Of a stretch of 64,000 nt of DNA, positions 28,914-37,471 are shown piece after piece (the stretch's first letter is position 1; the number at the start of each line of letters is the position of its first letter). The stretch lies in NCBI RefSeq assembly GCF_000425425.1, contig NZ_AUDK01000012.1, positions 62,001 through 126,000 on the forward strand. Direction: 5' to 3'. The DNA comes from Flavobacterium daejeonense DSM 17708 (GTDB taxonomy: Bacteria > Bacteroidota > Bacteroidia > Flavobacteriales > Flavobacteriaceae). The translations under genes and the position numbers were made by a program. The notes under the pieces are model-generated. The model saw only the letters and a list, made by a program, of their open reading frames with translations. It ran no database searches and was not told the origin of the DNA.

Positions 28914-30803
28914 ATGAAGAAGAAAGTAGAAATTCTTGCTCCGGCTAAGAATCTGGTTCAGGGAATTGCCGCTATCAATGCGGGTGCAGATGCTGTTTAT
29001 ATTGGAGCACCACATTATGGCGCACGTACTAATGCAACCAATTCTGTTGCCGATATTGCCGAAATGGTGAAATATGCCCATTTGTTTAAGGCACAGGTTT
29101 TTGTGGTAATCAATACCATTTTATACGACAACGAATTAGAAGATTGCAAAAAGTTAATCTATCAATTATACGATATTGGAGTCGATGCGCTGATTGTGCA
29201 GGACATGGCGATTATGGAAATGGATTTACCTCCAATTGTGATTCATGCCAGTACTCAGGCGAACAATCGTGACCCTAAACATGTGAAGTTCCTGAAAGAT
29301 GCCGGAATGCAACGTGTGGTTTTGGCCAGAGAGTTGAATTTGGATCAAATTCGTGATATTGCCGCAGCGACTGATGTGGAATTGGAATTCTTCGTTTCGG
29401 GGGCGCTTTGCGTGTCTTTTAGCGGGAATTGCTATATGAGTATTGCCGGTGGAGAACGTAGCGCCAACCGTGGTTCCTGTGCGCAAAACTGCCGTTTACC
29501 TTACAATCTGATTGACGGAAACGGAACAACTTTGCTTACCGAAAGTCATTTACTTTCGATTAAAGATTTGGATTTAAGTGACCAATTGCCAGCTTTGATT
29601 GAAGCGGGAATTACTTCCTTTAAAATTGAAGGCCGATTAAAAGATATTGTTTACGTAAAAAACAACACTTCGTTTTTAAGAAAGAAACTCGATGCTTTCT
29701 TAGAAAATAATGATTCGTTCCAAAAAGCCTCTTCGGGAAGAACCTTCTATAATTTCGAACCGGAAATGGACCGCAGTTTCAACCGTGGTTATACCGATTA
29801 TTTTGTAAACCAACGAAAAGAAAAAATCGGGAACTGGGAAAGTCCGAAATCTCAGGGGCAGCATATTGGTAAAGTGACTGAAATCAAAGCCAATGGGTAT
29901 GTGATTGAAAATTTTGAAAAATTAAACAACGGTGACGGTCTGTATTTTATCAATGTCGAAGGTGTTGCTGATGGGGTACAAATCAATATTATTGTCAATG
30001 ATATTGTAGTGCCAAATACCTTCAAAAATATTCCGGTAGGAACGATGATTTATCGTAATTCGGATGCGGAATTCAACCGAATTGTAGAAAAAGAAAATGC
30101 AGCAGTTAGAAAAATCGGGGTAGAAATGCGATTTGTGGAAACTGCTGAAGGTTTTCAATTGATTGTAACGGATGAAGACGGACATCAAAGTATTACGACT
30201 TTAGAAACGGCAAAAGAAGTGGCAAAAAGTGAAGAATCGGTAATTCCGAATATCAAAAAGAATCTGGCCAAGACAGGAAATACCCCTTTTATTGTGGATG
30301 CGCTGGAAGTGGAATTTTCTAACAATTGGTTTTTGCCTATATCAAAAGTGAATGAAGTTCGAAGAATTGCTTTGGAACAATTGATTGACATTCGAATAAA
30401 CGAATACCACAGAGAAGAATTCCAAATCGTTCCAACCGATCATCCTTATCCAACTGAAAAATTGGATTTTACTTTTAATGTTTCGAATAAATTGGCTCGT
30501 GCTTTTTATAAAAGACATGGCGTAACCGAGATTGAAAAAGCCTTTGAATTGCAATGGGATCCCGGAAAAGCACGTGTGATGACGACCAAATATTGCGTGA
30601 AATACGAATTGGGTAAATGTGCCCGTTTCCAACGTGAAACCATGGGAGAAAAAGTGGCTGAACCGCTAACCCTGAAACACGGAGAGAACGAATACAAACT
30701 GAAATTCAACTGTAAGCCTTGTGAGATGGAAATTTGGGAAAAAGATGCCGAATTTGAAATCATCGATCAGGATGTACAATTGGATTACGTGAAGAGAAGA
30801 TAA
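28914..30803 (+). CDS. rlhA: Peptidase U32 family protein, RlhA/YdcP-like
   Basis: A 629-aa cytoplasmic protein. The N-terminal half is a U32 TIM-like domain: EILAPAKNLVQGIAAINAGADAVYIGAP, VVINTILYDNEL, HASTQANN, the U32 signature ELEFFVSGALCVSFSGNCYMS, and GSCAQNCRLPY. The C-terminal half has a Cys pattern (TTKYCVKYELGKC ... FNCKPCEME). This is the layout of Escherichia coli RlhA (formerly YdcP), which hydroxylates a cytidine of 23S rRNA and is related to TrhP; the cysteines would hold a cofactor. The functional assignment is by family resemblance. Symbol used because length and motif layout match. Confidence 0.75.
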   Translation: MKKKVEILAPAKNLVQGIAAINAGADAVYIGAPHYGARTNATNSVADIAEMVKYAHLFKAQVFVVINTILYDNELEDCKKLIYQLYDIGVDALIVQDMAIMEMDLPPIVIHASTQANNRDPKHVKFLKDAGMQRVVLARELNLDQIRDIAAATDVELEFFVSGALCVSFSGNCYMSIAGGERSANRGSCAQNCRLPYNLIDGNGTTLLTESHLLSIKDLDLSDQLPALIEAGITSFKIEGRLKDIVYVKNNTSFLRKKLDAFLENNDSFQKASSGRTFYNFEPEMDRSFNRGYTDYFVNQRKEKIGNWESPKSQGQHIGKVTEIKANGYVIENFEKLNNGDGLYFINVEGVADGVQINIIVNDIVVPNTFKNIPVGTMIYRNSDAEFNRIVEKENAAVRKIGVEMRFVETAEGFQLIVTDEDGHQSITTLETAKEVAKSEESVIPNIKKNLAKTGNTPFIVDALEVEFSNNWFLPISKVNEVRRIALEQLIDIRINEYHREEFQIVPTDHPYPTEKLDFTFNVSNKLARAFYKRHGVTEIEKAFELQWDPGKARVMTTKYCVKYELGKCARFQRETMGEKVAEPLTLKHGENEYKLKFNCKPCEMEIWEKDAEFEIIDQDVQLDYVKRR

Positions 30804-30811
30804 AACACTTC

Positions 30812-30842
30812 GAATTGTCAGGCTGAGCTTGTCGAAGCCTAA
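30812..30842. repeat. Interspersed 'GTCAGGCTGAGC' element
   Basis: tgtcaggctgagcttgtcgaagcc is a familiar intergenic repeat word in Bacteroidota genomes. Only one fragment is present here. Confidence 0.45.
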
Positions 30843-30904
30843 AATAACGTATCGGGACAAATATTTAGAAAGCTGCAACTTCGGTTGTGGCTTTTTTAAT
30901 GATT

Positions 30905-31030
30905 TAACCACGAAGAACACAAAGAATGCACAAAGTCCTCAAAGTTTCTTATAAACATTTAGGTATTAAGATTAGTTAAGAATGCTTTGTGTCCTTTGCG
31001 TAAAAAATGAGTGTACTTTGTGGTTAAAAA
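30905..31030. repeat. Intergenic imperfect inverted repeat between convergent genes
   Basis: aaccacgaagaacacaaag at the left faces ctttgtggtt at the right, with inner cacaaagt/actttg and ctttgtg words. It lies between the convergent U32 and ferredoxin genes. Confidence 0.5.
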
Positions 31031-31047
31031 GCTTTATATCCAGTAGT

Positions 31048-31380
31048 TTATATTTCAAAAAGACTAATCTCAGCCCCATTTAAATCGGCGGTGATGTAGA
31101 TTTGACAGGAAAGACGAACATTGGCTTCGTGAAATCCTAATTTGAATAGGGTTGCAGGTTCTTTTCGGTCTTTTATGACTGAATTACCAGTTATTCCTTT
31201 GGTTTTTACCACACAGGTTGCACAGCGTCCCACACCGCCACATTCACCAAAACTTTCCAATTGCAATTCTTCTTTCAGCAAATACATCAAATTAGCATAG
31301 CTGCCATGACGTGTTGAAATGGGAATTTTGATTCCGTTTTCTATAACGGTGAAGTTGATATTTTTGAGTTCTTTTTCCAA
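31048..31380 (-). CDS. 2Fe-2S ferredoxin
   Basis: A 110-aa protein with the plant/vertebrate-type 2Fe-2S cysteine pattern: ECGGVGRCATC (C-x5-C-x2-C) at about 46-56 and a fourth cysteine in RLSCQI at about 91. It is a soluble electron carrier. It stands alone, convergent with the U32 gene, so its redox partner cannot be inferred from position. Length and spacing are normal for the family. Confidence 0.85.
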   Translation of the reverse strand: MEKELKNINFTVIENGIKIPISTRHGSYANLMYLLKEELQLESFGECGGVGRCATCVVKTKGITGNSVIKDRKEPATLFKLGFHEANVRLSCQIYITADLNGAEISLFEI

Positions 31381-31549
31381 TTTTTTTTACCGCAAAGAGA
31401 TGAAGTTTTACGCAAAGTTCGCAAAGATTTTTTAAAGAAACGATTAGAGAATTAATTTAGTTCTTTTCTGTTTTTTATGTATCAAATACTAATCCTTGGC
31501 ATTATGTTAAGGTAAACTTAAAATTCCATATTTAGAAGACCAAAAAAGA

Positions 31550-31557
31550 TATTTTTG
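31550..31557 (+). promoter_or_regulatory. Candidate -7 element for the YD-like secreted protein
   Basis: TATTTTTG matches TAnnTTTG and lies 30 bases before the ATG at 31588. No convincing -33 box. Confidence 0.4.
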
Positions 31558-31587
31558 TAAAAAAATTATTATTTCTAATTTCTATTT

Positions 31588-32712
31588 ATGAAATCATTTT
31601 TAAGGTTTTTATTAGCCGCAACAGTTTTGTTTTCAATAACCATTCAAGCACAAAACGAACAAAAATATAGTGGTTTGTATCTTAGTATCAATAATGGAGC
31701 TACCAGAATACATTTAAGGGATTCTGTAAAAAAGGTCTATTTCAAATTAAATGAAAGAGAAAACTTGTCAAGACACGATAAAGAACGTGTTATTCTTTAC
31801 AATGGAATTCGTCACGCTCCTTATTACGAGTTTGATAAATACAGTAGAGTTAAAGCAACTTTAGGTACTATTCCTGAAAAGGACTATTTTACCACTATTG
31901 ATTATAGCAAAGCTGATGAATATGTATATGATGATAAAGATTGGTACGAAAAGAACAAGTACAAAACAGCTTTAAAGCAGTATTATCCAGTAGCAAATTA
32001 CAATTTGTTATTGAAATTAAATACTACTGAAGTTCAAAAAGAAGTAACAAAAGTTAAAGATAAAATATGGCAAAGTTTTGATGAAAATGTATATATATAT
32101 ATATATGATAAAATAGGTAGAATAGTCGAAGAACAAGAGTATGTTGTATTTAGATTTGGAGAAACCATAGAAAACAAAACGGCTCAAAAAGAAGATTTAA
32201 GAACCCGAAGAATATTTATCTACAATGAAAAAGGTCAGGTTGTTAGTCAGAAAATTACAGCAGGACCTTTTGCTGAAGGTCAACTCGCTTATACTGATAT
32301 GGGCACAGAGTGCGATTATTGCGATGATTTACAACTGCAGTATGTTTATGATTCACAAGGTCGCATCACACAAGTTACTATGTTTGGTTGTGGCGAAATT
32401 GTAGCTAGGGAAGACTACATATATCATCCTACTAAAGATTATGTAGAAACAGTGAAATATTATGTTACAGGTCCCGGAGAAATGTCTAATCCTACTAAAA
32501 GTTTTATACGAACCTTTAACGAGCAAGGTGATATGATTAAGAAAAAGTTTATTCCTAATTACCCAGAGCAAGATATACCAGTAAAAGAATATTATTACAG
32601 CTATGAGTACGACAACCATAACAACTGGATAAAATGCAATATCTATATGGAGGGCACCAAAGAAGGAGAACCATCTGCAATTGCTGAACGTAAAATAGAA
32701 TATTATAATTAA
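31588..32712 (+). CDS. Secreted protein with RHS/YD-like strand repeats (unknown function)
   Basis: A 374-aa protein with signal peptide (MKSFLRFLLAATVLFSITIQAQ). The body repeats Y-x-Y-D-x-x-G-R-I/V motifs: YIYDKIGRIVEEQEY, FIYNEKGQVVSQK, YVYDSQGRITQVTMF and YEYDNHNNWIKC, similar to YD/RHS repeats. It carries no RHS core and no obvious toxin tip. A (TA)n tract at 32090-32106 encodes YIYIY and could slip to change frame. Function unknown; a cell-surface or envelope role is the most that can be inferred. Confidence 0.6.
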   Translation: MKSFLRFLLAATVLFSITIQAQNEQKYSGLYLSINNGATRIHLRDSVKKVYFKLNERENLSRHDKERVILYNGIRHAPYYEFDKYSRVKATLGTIPEKDYFTTIDYSKADEYVYDDKDWYEKNKYKTALKQYYPVANYNLLLKLNTTEVQKEVTKVKDKIWQSFDENVYIYIYDKIGRIVEEQEYVVFRFGETIENKTAQKEDLRTRRIFIYNEKGQVVSQKITAGPFAEGQLAYTDMGTECDYCDDLQLQYVYDSQGRITQVTMFGCGEIVAREDYIYHPTKDYVETVKYYVTGPGEMSNPTKSFIRTFNEQGDMIKKKFIPNYPEQDIPVKEYYYSYEYDNHNNWIKCNIYMEGTKEGEPSAIAERKIEYYN

Positions 32713-32794
32713 TTTTTTACTTAATGTTCTTTTTGGGTTAAGTTTTGCAATGCTAAGTTTCTTTAATTTCTTAACGTTTTAAAATAAAAAACCG

Positions 32795-32832
32795 CAAATT
32801 CACATCAAAAAAATCTGTGAATCTGCGGTAAA
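32795..32832. repeat. Small inverted repeat (ccgcaaatt/aatctgcgg)
   Basis: accgcaaattcacatc faces gtgaatctgcggt, a member of the 'gcaaatt/aatctgc' intergenic palindromes, located between convergent genes. Confidence 0.5.
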
Positions 32833-32855
32833 TATTCTTTGTGTAAAACTTAACG

Positions 32856-32873
32856 TCCCGATAGCTATCGGGA
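32856..32873. terminator. Palindromic hairpin between convergent genes
   Basis: TCCCGATAGCTATCGGGA is a perfect 18-bp palindrome downstream of both the YD-like gene and the bacilliredoxin gene. Its core is shared with the palindrome at 12254-12289. Confidence 0.55.
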
Positions 32874-32893
32874 TTTGTGTTTAAATACTAGTC

Positions 32894-33304
32894 TTAGCAA
32901 AATTCGTTGTAAGCATCTTGTAAGTTCTCAGCAATCATTTCAGCTGGACGACCTTCAATGTGGTGACGCTCTAGCATGTGAACCAATTCTCCGTTTTTAA
33001 ACAAAGCCATTGAAGGCGAAGATGGAGGGAAAGGGAACATGTGTTGTCTGGCTGCATCAACCGCTTCTTTGTCAACACCTGCAAAAACAGTGATCAAATG
33101 ATCCGGTTTTTTAGCTCCTTCTAAACTCATTTTTGCTCCCGGACGTGCATTTCTAGCCGCGCAACCGCAAACAGAGTTTACTACTACCAATGTAGTTCCT
33201 TCTGCTTTGATAGCGTTGTCAACTTCCTGAGCACTATGTAAATCTTGAAATCCTGCAGCTGTTAGTTCCGCCTGCATTGGGATTACCATTTCTTGTGGAT
33301 ACAT
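32894..33304 (-). CDS. BrxA/BrxB-family bacilliredoxin
   Basis: A 136-aa protein matching the YphP/YqiW bacilliredoxin family along its length: MYPQEMVIPMQAEL at the start, NSVCGCAARNARPG with the redox CGC motif at about 46-50, and MFPFPPSSPSMALFK with HMLERHHIEGR late. These proteins exchange or remove thiol cofactors from oxidised protein cysteines in the cytoplasm. It stands alone with its own -7 element at 33338-33345. Confidence 0.9.
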   Translation of the reverse strand: MYPQEMVIPMQAELTAAGFQDLHSAQEVDNAIKAEGTTLVVVNSVCGCAARNARPGAKMSLEGAKKPDHLITVFAGVDKEAVDAARQHMFPFPPSSPSMALFKNGELVHMLERHHIEGRPAEMIAENLQDAYNEFC

Positions 33305-33337
33305 ATCTTTTGTGTTTTAATTTGTAAAATTGTTTTG

Positions 33338-33345
33338 CAAAGTTA
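33338..33345 (-). promoter_or_regulatory. Candidate -7 element for the bacilliredoxin gene
   Basis: On the minus strand TAACTTTG fits TAnnTTTG, 34 bases upstream of the ATG. Confidence 0.45.
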
Positions 33346-33415
33346 CAAAGAATCTAACGAACTCTATGACTTGGATTATAAAGTTTTGTTATAGTTTGAT
33401 AGCCATTTGTGAAGT

Positions 33416-34561
33416 TTATAAATAGCGAATCGATTTGAATAATGCTTTTATAAAAAGCAATTTTGGACATTTTAAAATCACTTTTATATCTTCAATCAAT
33501 GAAGTTTCTTCGTCCAGAAATTTAAAAATTAGCAACGGATTTCCTTTTTTAAACATCGAAGAAAATATCGAAGCGCCTAATTCATTTTTTCTATCCAGAA
33601 TATCCAATAAGAGCAAATCGTAAAACCAGAATCTGTTTTTGCAGTGGAATTTTCTAAAATCAGTTTCTTGCTGAATAAAGTCAATTAATCTCGACGATTG
33701 CTTATCCGAGTTTTTAAAAGTATAACCCGTACTGGCTTTTGTCCATCCGCCGGCAGTGCCTATGTTAATTACTCTTTTGGTGTTTTTTTTCCAAAATGGA
33801 TAGCAAGTCATTGGGATGCTGCCTTGTTCTTTTTCGATGATTTCGTAGTTTTTGATACCGAGTTTTTTGATGTAATTTTCAATCTCATTTTCGTATTCTG
33901 ATTTTGCTAAAAGCGAATGCGAAAACAAGGTGTATTCCAGTAAAGCTTCGGTTTTTGATGTTGGCAACACATACATAAACCGTGTGTTTCCTTTTTGAGC
34001 TACTGAAAAATCCATAAAAGTAGCCTGTTCCGGATTGAAAACTGCTTCTTCTGATTTTATTTTCCAACCAATAAAATGCTGCTGTAAAACCGGAAATTTC
34101 GTTTGATTGCTTACAACAGCTTTGTTGTAAACGGAATTAAAAACCTGATCGCAAGTAAAGGAATTGTTTTCGGTAGCCACATAAACATGCTTTTCCAATT
34201 CGTTAATATCAGTTACTTTTTCATTTAAAAAAGTGATGTTTTTTTGTTTTGAAAGTAATTCAAAAACAAAATTATAAAAATCCAATCCCTGAATCATTTT
34301 GTATTGATAGGGTTGAATTTCTAAATTCCGACGAAAATCTTCATTAGCAAACAAAGCCGAATCCCATTTTTTTGAAACGATGGAGTCCCAAATTGCATTT
34401 TCTTTTTCCCAGAAACACCAGGTTCGGTCGTTGGTTCTTTTAGGATTTTCATCCAAAAGTAAAATGGTTTTGTCTTTAAATTTTTCGGATGAGACCATTT
34501 TATAAACCGTCATTAATGCGGCTAAACCGGAACCGGTAAAAATGTAATCATAGTGTTTCAT
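33416..34561 (-). CDS. crtY: Lycopene beta-cyclase
   Basis: A 381-aa flavoprotein of the CrtY/lycopene cyclase family. The N-terminal dinucleotide-binding segment is YDYIFTGSGLAALM, followed by the hallmark NDRTWCFWE. Later come MDFSVAQ, TRFMYVLPTSKTEALLEYT, EQGSIPM and GTAGGWTKASTGYTF, all usual for the family. It cyclises lycopene ends to beta-rings, giving beta-carotene and zeaxanthin pigments typical of flavobacteria. Its ATG overlaps the TGA of the upstream thioredoxin-like gene by four bases (ATGA), so the two are translationally coupled; no other carotenoid genes are in view. Confidence 0.9.
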   Translation of the reverse strand: MKHYDYIFTGSGLAALMTVYKMVSSEKFKDKTILLLDENPKRTNDRTWCFWEKENAIWDSIVSKKWDSALFANEDFRRNLEIQPYQYKMIQGLDFYNFVFELLSKQKNITFLNEKVTDINELEKHVYVATENNSFTCDQVFNSVYNKAVVSNQTKFPVLQQHFIGWKIKSEEAVFNPEQATFMDFSVAQKGNTRFMYVLPTSKTEALLEYTLFSHSLLAKSEYENEIENYIKKLGIKNYEIIEKEQGSIPMTCYPFWKKNTKRVINIGTAGGWTKASTGYTFKNSDKQSSRLIDFIQQETDFRKFHCKNRFWFYDLLLLDILDRKNELGASIFSSMFKKGNPLLIFKFLDEETSLIEDIKVILKCPKLLFIKALFKSIRYL

Positions 34562-35061
34562 GGATTTGGGAACGAATTCTTCTCAAAAATAGCTATTTCT
34601 TGTGTTTTTTCCAGTATTGAAATTAGTTCTTTTGCGGATAAATAAGATTGTTTTTGGAACAAAATAGTATTTTTTTTATTCAGAATGGTAATGGTGGGGT
34701 AGCTAATCTGGTTGTTTAGAGTTGCTAAAGCGGTTGCCAGTTCGTGTATTCCTGTGTTTTGTCCCGTAGGTTGGAATTTAAAAGTATGGTTTTCAAAGAT
34801 GATATCCGTTTTGGTTTCGGCATTCAATGCGACAAAATAAAAGCTGTCGTTGAGTATGGAGATAATTTCAGGATTTTTAAAAGTGGAATTCTCCATCAAT
34901 TTGCAGTATTTGCACCAATTGGTATGAATGAAAACAATAATGGGTTTTGGGTTTTCTTTCGATAATTGTTCTGCTTCTTCAAACGTATGTGTTTTCAATT
35001 GGGCAAAACCCGATGGAATTGCCCAAAAGAAAAGCAGTGCTATGAAGATTTGTTTTTTCAT
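34558..35061 (-). CDS. Exported thioredoxin-fold protein (DUF255/thioredoxin-like)
   Basis: A 167-aa protein with a signal peptide (MKKQIFIALLFFWAIPSGFA). The mature part has the thioredoxin-like pattern KPIIVFIHTNWCKYCKLMENSTF with a CKYC redox motif, then a cis-proline region ISYPTITILNKK. It likely reduces or isomerises disulfides in the periplasm. It overlaps the upstream TonB receptor stop by one base (TGATG) and the downstream crtY by four, forming a tight three-gene operon. The adjacent receptor carries a plug cysteine pair that could be a substrate, which is inference. Confidence 0.8.
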   Translation of the reverse strand: MKKQIFIALLFFWAIPSGFAQLKTHTFEEAEQLSKENPKPIIVFIHTNWCKYCKLMENSTFKNPEIISILNDSFYFVALNAETKTDIIFENHTFKFQPTGQNTGIHELATALATLNNQISYPTITILNKKNTILFQKQSYLSAKELISILEKTQEIAIFEKNSFPNP

Positions 35062-37364
35062 CACTTTAAAGTATAACGCAATCCGAAAAAGCTGCGAATG
35101 CCTTGGTTGGGACCATAAACATAACCGGGATCAAAGGTCAGCGCATACGGATTATCTGCTGTGTCGATTACCTGACCATTTGGAACAAAATTCCCTTTTT
35201 GGCCATAATTATTAGGATCATTAGTATTGCCGTCAGAAACTTTCACATTATCATCAAATGGATCGTTGGCGCGGGCAATAATAAACGGGTTTCCTTTATT
35301 AGGTGTCCAGTTCAACAGGTTTTTAATTCCGGCATAAATTTCGATATTTTTAAATTTATTGAAAGTGAACTGAATGTTTTGAATACTCCATGTAGGGGAG
35401 TAGTCTTTTCTTGGATCCAATTCTCCCAAAGTAGGTAAACGCATCGGTCCGTAAAGATTTCCGGTGTAATCAATGTCAAGGTAAAGTTTATTCATTCGAT
35501 AAGAAATTGCCCAGGTTCCGGTGAATTTTTCGGTCAACATCTGACGGGTTTTTATTCCGTCTTCGGTTTTGGAAACATCCATTAACGTTGCACCTACAAT
35601 GACTTTGAGACCGTTTTGAAAAACCATATCAATATTGGTACTGATTCCTTTGGTTACGGCAAAACCATCCAGGTTTTTATAGATAATCTGATTTGGATCG
35701 CTGTCATAATCCGGAATAATCGAATTGGTAAAATAGGTGTACCAGGCGGTAGTTTCCAGCCCGATAAAGTTGCCGTTACTCACGTACATTTTTCGTAAAT
35801 AATTCAAATTGGCATTGTAGGAACGTTCCGGTTTTAATTCTTCCTCTACAACTACTTCGCGGGAACCTGTTAAGGCTGCATGTTCTTCGGTAAACAAATT
35901 GACAATTCTGAAACCTGTTCCGGTATTGAATCTTAAAATGTTATTATCATCGATTTTTAATTTGTAAGCTAATCTTGGAGTGAAAATATTTCCGTGATTT
36001 TTGTTGTAATCATAGCGTGCACCAAGAAGTATTTTGTGTTTTTCGCTGAGGTTTATCTCGTCTTGTACAAACAAACTCGGGATCCAGTTTTGATCTTTTT
36101 CAGGAGTCGCCGGAGTATTATCGTTGTAATATTGGTAACGAATAGCCATTCCGAAAAGTAAATCATGATTGTTGATTTTTTTGTCCCAGCTTAGTTGTCC
36201 AAAACCAATGCGTTGTTGTGCCAAATATGGTGTATTCCCGTAAACCGAATTTTGATCGTGGTTGGTATAGGAAAAGGAAAAAAGCATTTTTTCATGAATT
36301 GGTAGTTCGTAAGCGCCTAATAATTCCCAACGTTTGGTATAAATGCTTTCCCCATATATTTCATCTCCGCCGCGGTATTTCTTTTCCCATTGCATTTCAC
36401 CTCCCCAGCGGTCTTCATAGAAAAAGCGTCCCGCCATCGAAAACAACTTGTTGCTTTTTCGACCAAAATTCCATTTTTGAAATAGGGAGATTCGATCCTG
36501 CAAGGTAACATCTGTAAAATTATCTCGATTGTTGTCAATGGGATTGCTGTAATTGAAGTAATTGACTCCGGTTAGTACAGATGTGTTTTTACTAATATTT
36601 GCTTTGAAACCCAAATCAAGATTGAGTTCGCCCCAACTATTGGTAAAAGCATCGGCAGAAAATACTGCAGCATTTAACGGATTTTTGGTAATGATATTAA
36701 TTAAGCCTCCTACAGCCTCACTTCCGTAGAGTGATGAAGCAGGTCCTTTGACAATCTCAATGCGTTCCAACAAAGAATTTGGAATTCCTGATAAACCATA
36801 AACTGTCGAAAGTCCGCTTACGATGGGCATTCCATCAATAAGAACCAAAGTGTAAGGACCTTCGAGTCCGTTGATGTGGATATCGCCTGTGTTGCACACA
36901 TTACAATTCAGTTGCGGGCGAACGCCGTTTACATTTTGTAGCGCTTCAAAAATATTGGCTGTTGGATTTTTTTTGAAAAAGGCGGGTTTATACACTTCAA
37001 CCGGAACGGGACTTTCCAGTCGGTTGACTGCTTTGAGGGTTCCGGTAACCACCACTTCGTCGAGGGTGTTGTTTTCTTTTAAATTAAAATCTAAGGTGAT
37101 AATAGTGCTGTCGGCAACGTTTATTTTTTGGATTTCGGTTTTTAATCCGGTATAAGAAACTATGATTTCGTGGTTTCCGGATTTGAATTTTTCGAGTAAA
37201 AAATTACCGTTTGCATCACTTATGGTGGCAATTTTGGTGTTTTTAAGCGAAATGTTGGCAAAAGGCAATGGTTGACCGCCGGAAGTTATGTTTCCTTTGA
37301 TGCCAGTTTGAGCAAGTGTTAATAGGCTCCATAATATGCAAATAAATAAAATTAGCTTTTTCAC
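35061..37364 (-). CDS. TonB-dependent outer-membrane receptor
   Basis: A 767-aa protein starting at GTG, with signal peptide MKKLILFICILWSLLTLAQ, a carboxypeptidase-regulatory-like domain (about 20-100), plug domain and beta-barrel. The plug carries NCNVCNTGDIHINGL, LVLIDGMPIVSG, RIEIVKGPASSLYGSEAVGGLINIITK. It imports a metal chelate or other small ligand with TonB energy. It is divergent from mntH and shares a 107-base regulatory gap with it, next to a DtxR-type regulator and FeoAB, so a metal-related substrate is plausible. It is not a SusC: no SusD partner follows. Confidence 0.88.
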   Translation of the reverse strand: MKKLILFICILWSLLTLAQTGIKGNITSGGQPLPFANISLKNTKIATISDANGNFLLEKFKSGNHEIIVSYTGLKTEIQKINVADSTIITLDFNLKENNTLDEVVVTGTLKAVNRLESPVPVEVYKPAFFKKNPTANIFEALQNVNGVRPQLNCNVCNTGDIHINGLEGPYTLVLIDGMPIVSGLSTVYGLSGIPNSLLERIEIVKGPASSLYGSEAVGGLINIITKNPLNAAVFSADAFTNSWGELNLDLGFKANISKNTSVLTGVNYFNYSNPIDNNRDNFTDVTLQDRISLFQKWNFGRKSNKLFSMAGRFFYEDRWGGEMQWEKKYRGGDEIYGESIYTKRWELLGAYELPIHEKMLFSFSYTNHDQNSVYGNTPYLAQQRIGFGQLSWDKKINNHDLLFGMAIRYQYYNDNTPATPEKDQNWIPSLFVQDEINLSEKHKILLGARYDYNKNHGNIFTPRLAYKLKIDDNNILRFNTGTGFRIVNLFTEEHAALTGSREVVVEEELKPERSYNANLNYLRKMYVSNGNFIGLETTAWYTYFTNSIIPDYDSDPNQIIYKNLDGFAVTKGISTNIDMVFQNGLKVIVGATLMDVSKTEDGIKTRQMLTEKFTGTWAISYRMNKLYLDIDYTGNLYGPMRLPTLGELDPRKDYSPTWSIQNIQFTFNKFKNIEIYAGIKNLLNWTPNKGNPFIIARANDPFDDNVKVSDGNTNDPNNYGQKGNFVPNGQVIDTADNPYALTFDPGYVYGPNQGIRSFFGLRYTLK

Positions 37365-37400
37365 AATTTATTTTTAGATTAATTTGTTTTTAAATTTAGA

Positions 37401-37435
37401 CAAAGCTAAAAATTATATTTTAAGTAACAAAAAAA
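37401..37435 (-). promoter_or_regulatory. Promoter of the TonB receptor operon
   Basis: On the minus strand a TTTG (-33) sits 19 bases upstream of TAGCTTTG (-7), an excellent match to the Bacteroidota promoter (TTG-N17-23-TAnnTTTG). The -7 is at 37401-37408. Confidence 0.65.
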
Positions 37436-37449
37436 TATAATTATATTTG
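37433..37449. promoter_or_regulatory. Palindromic candidate operator over the mntH -7 element
   Basis: AAATATAATTATATTT (37433-37448) is a perfect 16-bp palindrome. Its right half overlaps TATATTTG (37442-37449), a TAnnTTTG -7 element 23 bases before mntH, and its left half abuts the -33 of the divergent receptor. A dimeric regulator such as the DtxR/MntR protein encoded downstream could control both genes here; pure AT palindromes also arise by chance. Confidence 0.4.
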
Positions 37450-37471
37450 CCTTAATCACTTAAGTTTCATT

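Noticed and set aside
35061..37364. SusC-type glycan receptor
   Set aside because: No SusD downstream, shorter than SusC, and located with metal-handling genes rather than glycosidases.
37441..37449. Calling the AT palindrome a proven MntR box
   Set aside because: Pure A/T palindromes are common in AT-rich promoters; kept only as a candidate.
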